Notes under the pieces: generated by a model | What the model saw: the letters and a program-made list of their open reading frames with translations, nothing else | What the model was told of the DNA's origin: nothing | Databases searched by the model: none | Source: an uncultured Ruminococcus sp. | Lineage (GTDB): Bacteria; Bacillota; Clostridia; Oscillospirales; Acutalibacteraceae | Assembly (NCBI GenBank): GCA_902773045.1 | Contig: CACYDE010000072.1 | Span: forward strand, 1 to 5,660 | Length of the DNA stretch: 5,660 nucleotides | Direction: 5' to 3' | Translations under genes and position numbers: made by a program | Part shown: piece after piece, positions 1 to 5,660 of the stretch | Position numbering within the stretch: the first letter of the stretch is position 1 | How the letters are laid out: each line of letters opens with the position of its first letter

Positions 1-3000
1 AAAATCAACCGTTACAGTTACATCTTTATTAGTCCATGCAGCATTATTATCATTGCTGTATGTAAAATCAGGTGTCTCGGGAGATCCCTTGTCGATGTTT
101 ATTATCGGAGTTTTATTTTTTGACTCATCAACGGAATTTCCTGCGTTATCATTTGCGCTCACCGTGTAAACACCGTATTTTGAAGCTGTGAAAGTGAAAC
201 TATTTTTACCTTTATTATCAATGGCAACTTCATTGTTTTTGCTGTCAAAGACTTTCACCGAATTGTTATCTATACCCGACATGCTATTTTCATTTTCAAA
301 TGTAACAGTTACGGTGACATCTTCGTTAGTCCATTTGTTGCCGTTTGCTATTTCAAACTTTGGAACAGGCGCTTCTGTATCTATCTTGACCGTCTCGGTT
401 TCTATCGCTTCGGTCATAACGTTTCCTAATTTATCTGTTGCTGTAATCTTATAAGCACCATATTTGGAAACCGTAATTTTAAACTCACTATCATTATCAT
501 TGTTCTTTTGAATATTGTCGGAATTCAACGCCGTATTTTTGGAATCAACAACTTTGAGCGAGTCCACCCCGACATCATCATTGAACTTGGCAGTGATTGT
601 TACGTTTTCGTTTGTCCACGACGAATTATTGTCATTACTGTAAGATAAAACGCCATCAAGAGTAGGCGCACTCTTATCAACTTTAAAAGTATATGAAGCA
701 GAGGAACCTGTATTTCCCAAAATATTCACTGCACTGACGACAAGCGAGTACTCGCCGCTTTCAAGACCGGCGCAGTTAACCGTAAATGTAATATTATCGT
801 TTTCGGAATTTGTAACGTTAACATCACCGACTATACCGTTTAACTGAACGTCTTTACCGTTTTTCTTTAAAGAGACAGTTACCGAATCCGCATTGCCGCT
901 TTCCACACCGAAAACTCCGTTTGCTTCATCTGCAGGAACAGTCTGCGCTGTTACCGTAAGGACACCATTATAATAATCTCCGGATTGTTGTCCGACAATA
1001 TTCTTGATTTTAACTTCGGGGGCAACAGTCGAAACGATAACGTTAGACAAATTCTCCGAAAGCAGCTCGTTTGTTCCGCTTCCTGCGTAAAGTTTAACTC
1101 CGGAAGTTTCTGGAATTTTTTTATCAAAGGCAGCATCTCCGTTAGCCTTATCATAAACTACGATCTCGAAACTTTCATAAAATTTTTTATCATCTAACAC
1201 AGGAACAGTGAAAGATCGGCTGTAGGTATTCCCGTTAACCTTCTCGCCCAAATCCGTCAAATCAATGTAAGTCTCATCATCTTTTTTCTTTGACTTTAAA
1301 ACAATCTTCGTAACAGGCGAGGTGTTCTCCGACTTGTTAACTTTTACAGTTGCTGTAAGGGATTGATTATTATAAACAGTACTGTTTTCGTATATATTAC
1401 CGTTTTCAAAAGTCACCGATATATCTTCGGCTGCAATTTCTTTTTTGTCGATCAGAAATGCTTTTTCGATTACATATTTTTCGCTCTCATTGCCTGCATT
1501 ATCGACTGCAACAAGAGAAAGTGTACTTGCCGCAGCATAGTTTTCAACTGTCAGCGAGAACGAAGAATCACTTGAAACATTCGAAACAGCCAAAGGTTCA
1601 TCTTTACCATTTTTATACAGCTTGACCGAAGAGACACCCGACTGAGTATCTGTAGCCTTACCTTTAATAGTGATATCGGAATTTGTCCACTTGTCTATAT
1701 CCCATCCGGATTTTATATTAGAATAGGAGATCGAGGATTCGTCAATCGCGGGAGGATTTTTTTCAAATTTAATCTCCTGTGTTTCACCGTTGGTCAACTT
1801 ATTTCCGGCATTATCTTCGGCGGAAACTTTATACTTTCCATTCTGATCAGCCAGGAAAGTAAAGACGTTATCGCTGGCTCCGGCGGTTATTTTAAACGAC
1901 GAATTATCGGGTGCAGTAACAGTAACTTTATCCTTATCGACTCCGGACTTTTCGTTTTCATTTTCAAATGAAACTGTTACGGTAACAGCTTCGTTTTTCC
2001 AATCTGCGTTTTCGTTATTGCTGTATGAGAAAGACGGATCGGGAGCGACTTTATCGATCAAAACCTCATCCGTTGTAAAAAACTCATTTTCTTTGGTTTT
2101 ATTTCCCAACACGTCTTCGGCGCTGATCTTATAACTTCCATATTCCGAAGCTGCGAACGAGAAAACGTTATCTTTTCCCTCAACAGCAGCCGCTGTTGAC
2201 TCGGAACCCAACGGAAATTTTACATTAACGGTGTTAACTTTTACATCATCTTTAAAAGTTAAAGTAACCGTAACATTATCATTTGTCCACTGCTGAACCT
2301 TCTTCGTTTCACCGTCAACTTCAATTTCTGCTTCATTGCTGTAAGAAGCACTTTTCACCTCCGGTGCGGAACTGTCCACTTTAAATGTAATGGGAGAGGA
2401 TTCGCCTTGATTTCCCAAAATATTTGTCGCATTGACAACAAGTGAGTACTCGCCGCTTTCAAGACCGATGCAGTCAACCGTAAATGTAATATTATCGTTT
2501 TCGGAATTTGTAACGTTAACATCACCGACTATACCGTTTAACTGAACGTCTTCACCGTTTTTCTTTAAAGAGACAGTTACCGAATCCGCATTGCCGCTTT
2601 CCACACCGAAAACAGTATTTGTCTCATTTTCGGGAGTCGCAGTAGCCTTTACGGTTATCTTGCCTCCATAGTAATCCCCCGATTTGGGGCTGCTCTCGGT
2701 TATAGATACATCTTTAACCTCGGGACCCATGGAAGAAACAATAACGTCCGAAAAAGAAGTCAATAACTCCACTGCATCACCGGCAACAGCATAATTGAAT
2801 CCTGTATCCGTCTCAAGCTCGGTTCCGACCTCGTTGGAAATTACTATCTTAAATTGATCGTAAACATTATTATCGTCACGAAGAGGAATCGTGAACGATT
2901 TTACATAAGTATTAGTTTCGCTGTCAAATGTGATTTCAGTATCAGGTGGTAAGTCAAGTTTGGTAAACTCCGAAGAATCAGACGTTTGTGCAAAAAGCTT

Positions 3001-4164
3001 GATTCCTGTGATCGGAGATGAATTCTCGGGATTGACAACCTTAACGTTAGCAGTAAGATTTTTCTTATCGTAAACATGACTATTGTTATAAACATTACCG
3101 TTTTCAAAAACAACGGTTACAGTGTTTGCTTCAATATCATGCTTATCAATATTTAGCTGTTTGATATAAATTTTTTCGCTCTCATTGCCTGCTTTATCTG
3201 TGGCAACAAGATAAAAACTGTTTTCCTTCACATACTTATCGAAAGAAACAGAATATGTTCCGTCTCCATTTTTTTCAAGTGCTTTTTTATTTATCGGATC
3301 GGAAATTTCACAAAGTTCAACCTTATCAATTCCCGAAGGTTCCTGCTCGGGATCACCGATCTTTGTATCCTCAGCCTTGAATTTTACTTCGATATCTTCT
3401 TTCGTCCACTCATTGTTCCATTCAACATCGGAGGCATAGTATTTTACTTCGCTGATCGTTGGAGCGACATTATCAACTTTTACTGTAAACTTAGTTTCGT
3501 TGTTTTCCAAATTCAAAGCGTCAGCTGCCTTGATAGTATATTCGTGTTCGCCTAATGTTTCAGCCGTAAATTTATAATTTCCGTCTCCGTCCGGAGAAAC
3601 CACTGTGTCATCAACAGAAACCTTTGCCACTCCGGCAAACTTATCCGTTACATTAAACGTGACCTCAGCCTTGTTGACCCAACCGGAGGGAACGGAATCT
3701 TCGCCGTTATATTGCTTATTGCTTATTTCCGGTTTCTCTGTGTCAACGGCAAACTCGCATTCTGCAGCCGGTGATACATTTCCATCTGCATAAACAGCCA
3801 TATAATATTTTGTATTATACGTGACAGACAAATTATCCTTTTTGACCGTTACTGTTTTAGCGGAGGAATTGAAATCAGCCGTAACTTCAGCCGCTGTTTC
3901 ACTCGATGTTCCGTACTTCACAACAACACTTTCCGCATTAATATTGTTGAAAACGACATCTTCAAGCGCTTTTACAGCAATAACGCCGCCGTTTAGCACA
4001 GAATTCGACTCGCCGCCGATGCTGACGGACACACTTTCACCCTCCGATGATTTTTCGGGAACAGTCGCCGCAAGGCTGTTCACCGGCAATCCGCTGAGCA
4101 TAAGCATAACCGAAAGTATAACCGCTAAGAAACGTGCTGATCTTGTGTTAGTTTTTGCTTCCAT
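1..4164 (-). CDS. Giant secreted Ig-like repeat surface protein (N-terminal 1388 residues; C-terminus outside window)
   Basis: The frame is open from the ATG at 4164 to base 1 with no stop, so this is a 5' partial view of a larger protein. Residues 1-33 form a signal peptide (R8 and R11, hydrophobic core about 12-26, likely cleavage after the SLA or LAA near 32-33). Residues about 50-141 resemble a Big_5/SbsA-type Ig-like domain, with an 'NTKYYMAVYADG' strand. From 142 on there are eight Ig-like repeats marked by Trp-x-Asn/Lys motifs at W162, W253, W626, W722, W826, W1183, W1278 and W1377. Most end in a D-x-A/L-G-N motif (321-327, 682-688, 782-788, 886-892, 1242-1248, 1337-1343). Two other beta-rich modules, 'FENGN(V/I)Y' (about 340-480 and 905-1050) and 'GDYY.G' (480-597 and 1050-1165), lie between them. 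No catalytic motif is visible, and cysteines are very few. An adhesin or stalk role outside the cell is inferred. Whether the C-terminus has a sortase motif, membrane anchor or S-layer domain cannot be seen. The start is fixed by a good ribosome binding site and the signal peptide that follows. Confidence 0.95.
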   Translation of the reverse strand, partial: MEAKTNTRSARFLAVILSVMLMLSGLPVNSLAATVPEKSSEGESVSVSIGGESNSVLNGGVIAVKALEDVVFNNINAESVVVKYGTSSETAAEVTADFNSSAKTVTVKKDNLSVTYNTKYYMAVYADGNVSPAAECEFAVDTEKPEISNKQYNGEDSVPSGWVNKAEVTFNVTDKFAGVAKVSVDDTVVSPDGDGNYKFTAETLGEHEYTIKAADALNLENNETKFTVKVDNVAPTISEVKYYASDVEWNNEWTKEDIEVKFKAEDTKIGDPEQEPSGIDKVELCEISDPINKKALEKNGDGTYSVSFDKYVKENSFYLVATDKAGNESEKIYIKQLNIDKHDIEANTVTVVFENGNVYNNSHVYDKKNLTANVKVVNPENSSPITGIKLFAQTSDSSEFTKLDLPPDTEITFDSETNTYVKSFTIPLRDDNNVYDQFKIVISNEVGTELETDTGFNYAVAGDAVELLTSFSDVIVSSMGPEVKDVSITESSPKSGDYYGGKITVKATATPENETNTVFGVESGNADSVTVSLKKNGEDVQLNGIVGDVNVTNSENDNITFTVDCIGLESGEYSLVVNATNILGNQGESSPITFKVDSSAPEVKSASYSNEAEIEVDGETKKVQQWTNDNVTVTLTFKDDVKVNTVNVKFPLGSESTAAAVEGKDNVFSFAASEYGSYKISAEDVLGNKTKENEFFTTDEVLIDKVAPDPSFSYSNNENADWKNEAVTVTVSFENENEKSGVDKDKVTVTAPDNSSFKITAGASDNVFTFLADQNGKYKVSAEDNAGNKLTNGETQEIKFEKNPPAIDESSISYSNIKSGWDIDKWTNSDITIKGKATDTQSGVSSVKLYKNGKDEPLAVSNVSSDSSFSLTVENYAAASTLSLVAVDNAGNESEKYVIEKAFLIDKKEIAAEDISVTFENGNIYENSTVYNNQSLTATVKVNKSENTSPVTKIVLKSKKKDDETYIDLTDLGEKVNGNTYSRSFTVPVLDDKKFYESFEIVVYDKANGDAAFDKKIPETSGVKLYAGSGTNELLSENLSNVIVSTVAPEVKIKNIVGQQSGDYYNGVLTVTAQTVPADEANGVFGVESGNADSVTVSLKKNGKDVQLNGIVGDVNVTNSENDNITFTVNCAGLESGEYSLVVSAVNILGNTGSSASYTFKVDKSAPTLDGVLSYSNDNNSSWTNENVTITAKFNDDVGVDSLKVVDSKNTALNSDNIQKNNDNDSEFKITVSKYGAYKITATDKLGNVMTEAIETETVKIDTEAPVPKFEIANGNKWTNEDVTVTVTFENENSMSGIDNNSVKVFDSKNNEVAIDNKGKNSFTFTASKYGVYTVSANDNAGNSVDESKNKTPIINIDKGSPETPDFTYSNDNNAAWTNKDVTVTVDF
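85..1761 (-). repeat. Super-repeat unit 2 of the giant surface protein (residues about 802-1360)
   Basis: This is the second copy of the five-module unit: Ig-like a (W826 to AGN 890-892), FENGNIY module (about 905-1050), GDYY module (1050-1165), Ig-like d (W1183) and Ig-like e (W1278). It is followed at once by another Ig-like repeat (W1377) that is cut by the window edge and looks most like module e. Apart from a near-identical 170-base core, the unit is clearly diverged from unit 1, so the duplication itself appears old. Confidence 0.8.
746..915 (-). repeat. Near-identical 170-bp direct repeat, copy in unit 2
   Basis: It matches 2444-2613 at 166 of 170 bases by hand alignment, 1698 bases (566 codons) away and in the same frame. 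It encodes residues 1084-1140, starting at the VFGVESGNADS segment and ending in LESGEYS. The four differences fall in three codons and all change the amino acid: Lys1104 versus Glu538, Asn1130 versus Asp564, and Ala1132 versus Ile566. The DNA just upstream in the coding direction is strongly diverged between the copies. Confidence 0.93.
1762..3474 (-). repeat. Super-repeat unit 1 of the giant surface protein (residues about 231-801)
   Basis: This unit holds five modules in order: Ig-like a (W253 to AGN 325-327), an FENGNVY module (about 340-480), a GDYY module (480-597), Ig-like d (W626) and Ig-like e (W722). The same order recurs in the next unit with a residue offset of about 565-573 through modules a to c and about 556 through d and e. 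Anchor pairs are AGNESEK at 325 and 890, FENGN at 353 and 919, GDYY at 496 and 1062, W626 with W1183, and W722 with W1278. The boundaries are approximate because adjoining Ig modules resemble one another. Confidence 0.8.
2444..2613 (-). repeat. Near-identical 170-bp direct repeat, copy in unit 1
   Basis: This is the partner of 746-915 and encodes residues 518-574 in the GDYY module of super-repeat unit 1. No synonymous difference separates the two copies inside the 170 bases, whereas flanking codons for equivalent residues differ freely. It is internal to the coding sequence and is not a mobile element. Confidence 0.93.
4066..4164 (-). other. Signal peptide of the giant repeat protein
   Basis: Residues 1-33 begin with a polar, basic stretch (MEAKTNTRSAR), followed by a hydrophobic run (FLAVILSVMLMLSGL) and a small-residue cleavage region (NSLAA). 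This is a classical Sec signal peptide, so the repeat protein is exported. The exact cleavage site, after Ala32 or Ala33, is a judgement by eye. Confidence 0.85.
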
Positions 4165-4750
4165 GACTGCCACTCTCCTTCTCAATTTTCTTTTCCTTTG
4201 AATTCTTATTTTTCGAATTTTTTTCTTTTGAATTCTTATCTTCGCTCTTTTTCCGATTCTCATCGGATCCGGAATCTTTATTTCCGCCGTCATCGGCAGA
4301 GTTTATATAAGCATAATTTACACCGTTTAAAATACAGTGCATATGGAATGAAAAGATAAACATGGATATAAATAAAACGAGAACTCCGTTATCCATTTTT
4401 AAAACTAACCCACATATCAATATAAGCACAAATGACGCTGCCATTGCTATATCAAATATTTGGGCATATTTATTTGAAAAGAAACTTATCAAACCTAAAC
4501 GTTTCTTGATATTTTCACCGTCAGATTCTTTTTTTCGGTGAGCATTTATTACGCAGAAAACAACGTAACCGGCTATCATACAGCCCCAGAAAAGGGTTCC
4601 GACAGCATAAGCCGATATTTTGCCGAAAATACCGCCTTCATAGTCGGAGTCGAAAGCGCTTGAATCAGCGACCAACGACAGCAGCAATGAAAAAGACGAT
4701 ATACAAAGCAGAATATAAACAGCTTTCATCAATCTTTTGTTTTTCTCCAA
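4148..4750 (-). CDS. Four-helix membrane protein with Lys/Ser/Asn-rich charged tail, unknown function
   Basis: I do not recognise this family with certainty. Numbered from the TTG start, hydrophobic segments lie near residues 10-28, 45-68, 99-117 and 122-143. The last two form a tight hairpin, ending in a conserved-looking 'HCILNGVNYAYI' stretch. Residues about 154-200 are a highly charged, low-complexity tail built from NSKEK/NSKNK units, presumably cytoplasmic. The same frame can be read from a GTG at 4759 (203 residues), but that GTG is part of the GAGGTG ribosome binding site, which sits 6 bases before the TTG at 4750. The TTG, giving a start MEKNKRLMKAV (200 residues), is therefore preferred; an ATG seven codons further in is a weaker option. 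The stop (TAA, 4148-4150) overlaps the next gene by 17 bases. Close linkage to the secreted repeat protein suggests a link with its export, anchoring or the envelope, but this is inference. Confidence 0.85.
   Translation of the reverse strand: MEKNKRLMKAVYILLCISSFSLLLSLVADSSAFDSDYEGGIFGKISAYAVGTLFWGCMIAGYVVFCVINAHRKKESDGENIKKRLGLISFFSNKYAQIFDIAMAASFVLILICGLVLKMDNGVLVLFISMFIFSFHMHCILNGVNYAYINSADDGGNKDSGSDENRKKSEDKNSKEKNSKNKNSKEKKIEKESGSHGSKN
4173..4180 (-). promoter_or_regulatory. Ribosome binding site of the giant repeat protein
   Basis: The minus strand reads AAGGAGAG, 8 bases before the ATG at 4164. The site lies inside the last codons of the upstream four-helix membrane gene, so the two genes are probably translationally coupled. 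It supports the ATG at 4164 as the true start. Confidence 0.85.
4197..4239 (-). repeat. Short direct repeat encoding the NSKEK units of the Lys-rich tail
   Basis: The 13-base string TTTGAATTCTTAT (plus strand) occurs at 4197-4209 and again at 4227-4239, a spacing of 30 bases or ten codons. It encodes the repeated NSKEK-type units near the C-terminus of the four-helix membrane protein. Such a tract can gain or lose units by replication slippage without breaking the frame when whole codons move. Confidence 0.75.
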
Positions 4751-4756
4751 AATGCT

Positions 4757-4762
4757 CACCTC
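4757..4762 (-). promoter_or_regulatory. Ribosome binding site that decides the start of the four-helix membrane gene
   Basis: GAGGTG on the minus strand lies 6 bases before a TTG at 4750. Its own GTG (4757-4759) is the longest possible start in the frame, but nothing resembling a ribosome binding site precedes that GTG. This favours initiation at the TTG. Confidence 0.6.
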
Positions 4763-4787
4763 AAATAAGAAATTAATTTAAATTGCT

Positions 4788-5378
4788 TTATACAATTCTT
4801 TCTTCCGTATGAATATACACAAGATATTTTGTGATCGTAAAGTGTATATCCTTATTTTCGCCGTAATCTTCACCGTAATTCTGCTGATACTGTGAAGCGG
4901 ACGCCTGCCGCTGCTCCTGAGTGAGCTGCGACGTTGGAGTATTCCCGGGATCATAGGACGTGATAACGTCCTGAGCTTTCCTGAGAGTTTCCGTTTGTGC
5001 AGCTTCATACTGCAAAACGGTAGTTGTATTGCTTCCCTCCGGAAGCTTGATCGGCTCCGGCGGGGGCATTGTGCTGAACACACTTTTCTTTTTAGTGTTC
5101 TGTTGTTTCGGAGTTTGTGAAACAGGCTGCTGAGGAGGAAGATCAAGTTGTGCGGTCAAAGTCTTTCCGCCGACCCTGAGTCGTCCCGTACTGTCATTTG
5201 CAGCCTGCATTTCTTTAATGGTCTTTCGTTTTGCACGTCCCGTTCTGATATTGAACAGCGTTCTGATGTCAAAAACAAAGAACAAAACAACATTTATTAC
5301 AAAGAATAATATCGTCACTGTCAAGCATACAACGAAGCAAGTTTTCAAAACGCTTATAACGCCGCTTGGATTATCCAT
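4788..5378 (-). CDS. Single-pass membrane protein with Pro/Gln-rich cytoplasmic-type tail and TTVL motif
   Basis: The protein has 196 residues. One strongly hydrophobic segment spans about residues 13-36. It is followed by a basic, conserved-looking block, FDIRTLFNIRTGRAKRKT (37-53), with 'NDSTGRLR' (61-68) after it. The positive charge after the helix suggests that the C-terminal part is in the cytoplasm. Residues 81-165 are Pro/Gln/Thr-rich and probably disordered, with an 'NTTTVL' motif at 117-122. The end, FTITKYLVYIHTEERIV (180-196), looks ordered. From memory, Firmicutes have small membrane proteins with this layout (one helix, a TGRA-type block, TTVL motifs and an ending like 'HT.E.I'), but I cannot name a family or function. 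The start is firm: a perfect AGGAGGT lies 8 bases before the ATG. The gene follows the upstream one after 14 bases and is itself followed by about 37 bases before the next start, with no terminator seen. Confidence 0.88.
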   Translation of the reverse strand: MDNPSGVISVLKTCFVVCLTVTILFFVINVVLFFVFDIRTLFNIRTGRAKRKTIKEMQAANDSTGRLRVGGKTLTAQLDLPPQQPVSQTPKQQNTKKKSVFSTMPPPEPIKLPEGSNTTTVLQYEAAQTETLRKAQDVITSYDPGNTPTSQLTQEQRQASASQYQQNYGEDYGENKDIHFTITKYLVYIHTEERIV

Positions 5379-5386
5379 TTTTAATT

Positions 5387-5393
5387 ACCTCCT
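5387..5393 (-). promoter_or_regulatory. Consensus ribosome binding site of the single-pass membrane gene, overlapping the upstream stop codon
   Basis: The minus strand reads AGGAGGT, 8 bases before the ATG at 5378. Its first base is also the last base of the upstream gene's TGA stop (5395-5393), so a ribosome ending the upstream gene is placed at the next start. This supports a shared transcript. Confidence 0.9.
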
Positions 5394-5660
5394 CATTCGC
5401 CGGCTTGACCGCCGAAATTATTTGTGTAAACTCTTTTAATATCCATTATTTTTTTGCGTATAATTTTAATGGTCTCGTTATAAGAACTTTGTTGAGACTT
5501 GTTTGAAATATACGTGGGAGAATTCTCGATATTCTGCAAACCCTGCTCAATATCATCCATCATCACATCATAGTCATCTTTTGTAACACCCTCGAAAGCG
5601 AAGGAATCGACTCTGTTAAACATCTCGAGTATTACAAATTTGTATTCACTCAGCGCAACC
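5393..5660 (-). CDS. C-terminal 88 residues of a gene entering from the right edge, unknown function
   Basis: The frame stays open from the TGA at 5393-5395 to the window edge, so an ATG at 5623 is very probably an internal Met and not the start. The residues before it, VALSEYKFVILE, read straight into MFNRVDSFAFEGV, which looks like one continuous helix. The visible part is soluble, charged and mostly helical: EYKFVILEMFNRVDSF, then a DDYDVMMDDIEQGLQNIE helix, a 'SPTYISNKSQQSSYNETIKIIRKKI' helix-turn-helix region in general outline, and a short Gly-rich end (NNFGGQAGE). No membrane segment, catalytic motif or known domain can be seen in this fragment, and I do not recognise it. It is the most upstream visible member of the operon. 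Confidence refers to its being a real coding fragment. Confidence 0.8.
   Translation of the reverse strand, partial: VALSEYKFVILEMFNRVDSFAFEGVTKDDYDVMMDDIEQGLQNIENSPTYISNKSQQSSYNETIKIIRKKIMDIKRVYTNNFGGQAGE

Noticed and set aside
188..454. 88-codon plus-strand open frame
   Set aside because: It lies wholly antisense to the Ig-like repeats of the giant protein. The hydrophobic look comes from the complement of Asn/Glu/Lys/Val-rich repeat codons.
951..1197. Two short overlapping open frames, one on each strand
   Set aside because: Both are other frames of the giant coding sequence, whose own frame gives coherent repeat modules here.
746..2613. The long direct repeats as ends of a mobile element or a CRISPR array
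   Set aside because: There are only two copies, 1.7 kb apart. Both are in frame and encode the same protein module, the intervening DNA is continuous coding sequence, and no inverted ends or transposase exist.
2901..3113. 70-codon minus-strand open frame
   Set aside because: It is an alternate frame within the giant gene, with no family-like sequence and no ribosome binding site.
3821..4201. 126-codon plus-strand open frame covering the start of the giant gene
   Set aside because: It is antisense to the signal peptide and N-terminal region of the giant protein. Its Ser/Thr/Leu-rich composition is typical of a reverse shadow frame, and it has no convincing ribosome binding site.
4751..4787. 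Possible terminator or promoter in the short gap between the two membrane genes
   Set aside because: The AT-rich gap has no GC-rich hairpin with a following T-run, and no convincing -35/-10 pair. The gap is simply long enough for a ribosome binding site.
4778..5146. 122-codon minus-strand open frame rich in Arg and Ser
   Set aside because: It overlaps almost all of the 196-residue membrane protein in another frame. The latter has a perfect ribosome binding site and a membrane helix, so this one is a shadow.
5218..5439. 73-codon plus-strand open frame
   Set aside because: It is antisense to the membrane helix of the single-pass protein and crosses a gene junction. No supporting start signal is seen.

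Overview
The window comes from a low-GC Gram-positive bacterium, most likely a gut-type Clostridia member (Ruminococcaceae/Lachnospiraceae-like). This is inferred from the AT-rich codon use, the strong AGGAGG-type ribosome binding sites, a probable TTG start, and the type of repetitive secreted surface protein. No marker gene fixes the genus.

Every real gene is on the minus strand, and the layout looks like one operon read from right to left. At the right edge (5393-5660) lies the C-terminal 88 residues of a gene that begins outside the window. After 14 bases comes a 196-residue single-pass membrane protein with a Pro/Gln-rich tail (4788-5378). Next is a roughly 200-residue protein with four membrane segments and a Lys-rich tail (4148-4750). 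Its end overlaps by 17 bases the start of a very large secreted repeat protein that fills the rest of the window (4164 down to 1) and runs off the left edge still open.

The large gene has 1388 uninterrupted codons in the window. It has a signal peptide, an N-terminal region resembling the bacterial Ig-like Big_5 type, and then a chain of Ig-like beta-sandwich repeats carrying W-T-N and D-x-A-G-N signatures. The repeats are arranged in a higher-order unit of about 560-570 residues that occurs twice. Inside the two units, a 170-base segment is almost identical at the DNA level while its surroundings have diverged, which suggests recent gene conversion or recombination.

The likely joint role is display of a long cell-surface or secreted stalk/adhesin together with small membrane proteins encoded in the same transcript. 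The function of the membrane proteins is not known to me. No promoter, terminator, RNA gene, mobile element or CRISPR array can be supported; both ends of the operon lie outside the window.
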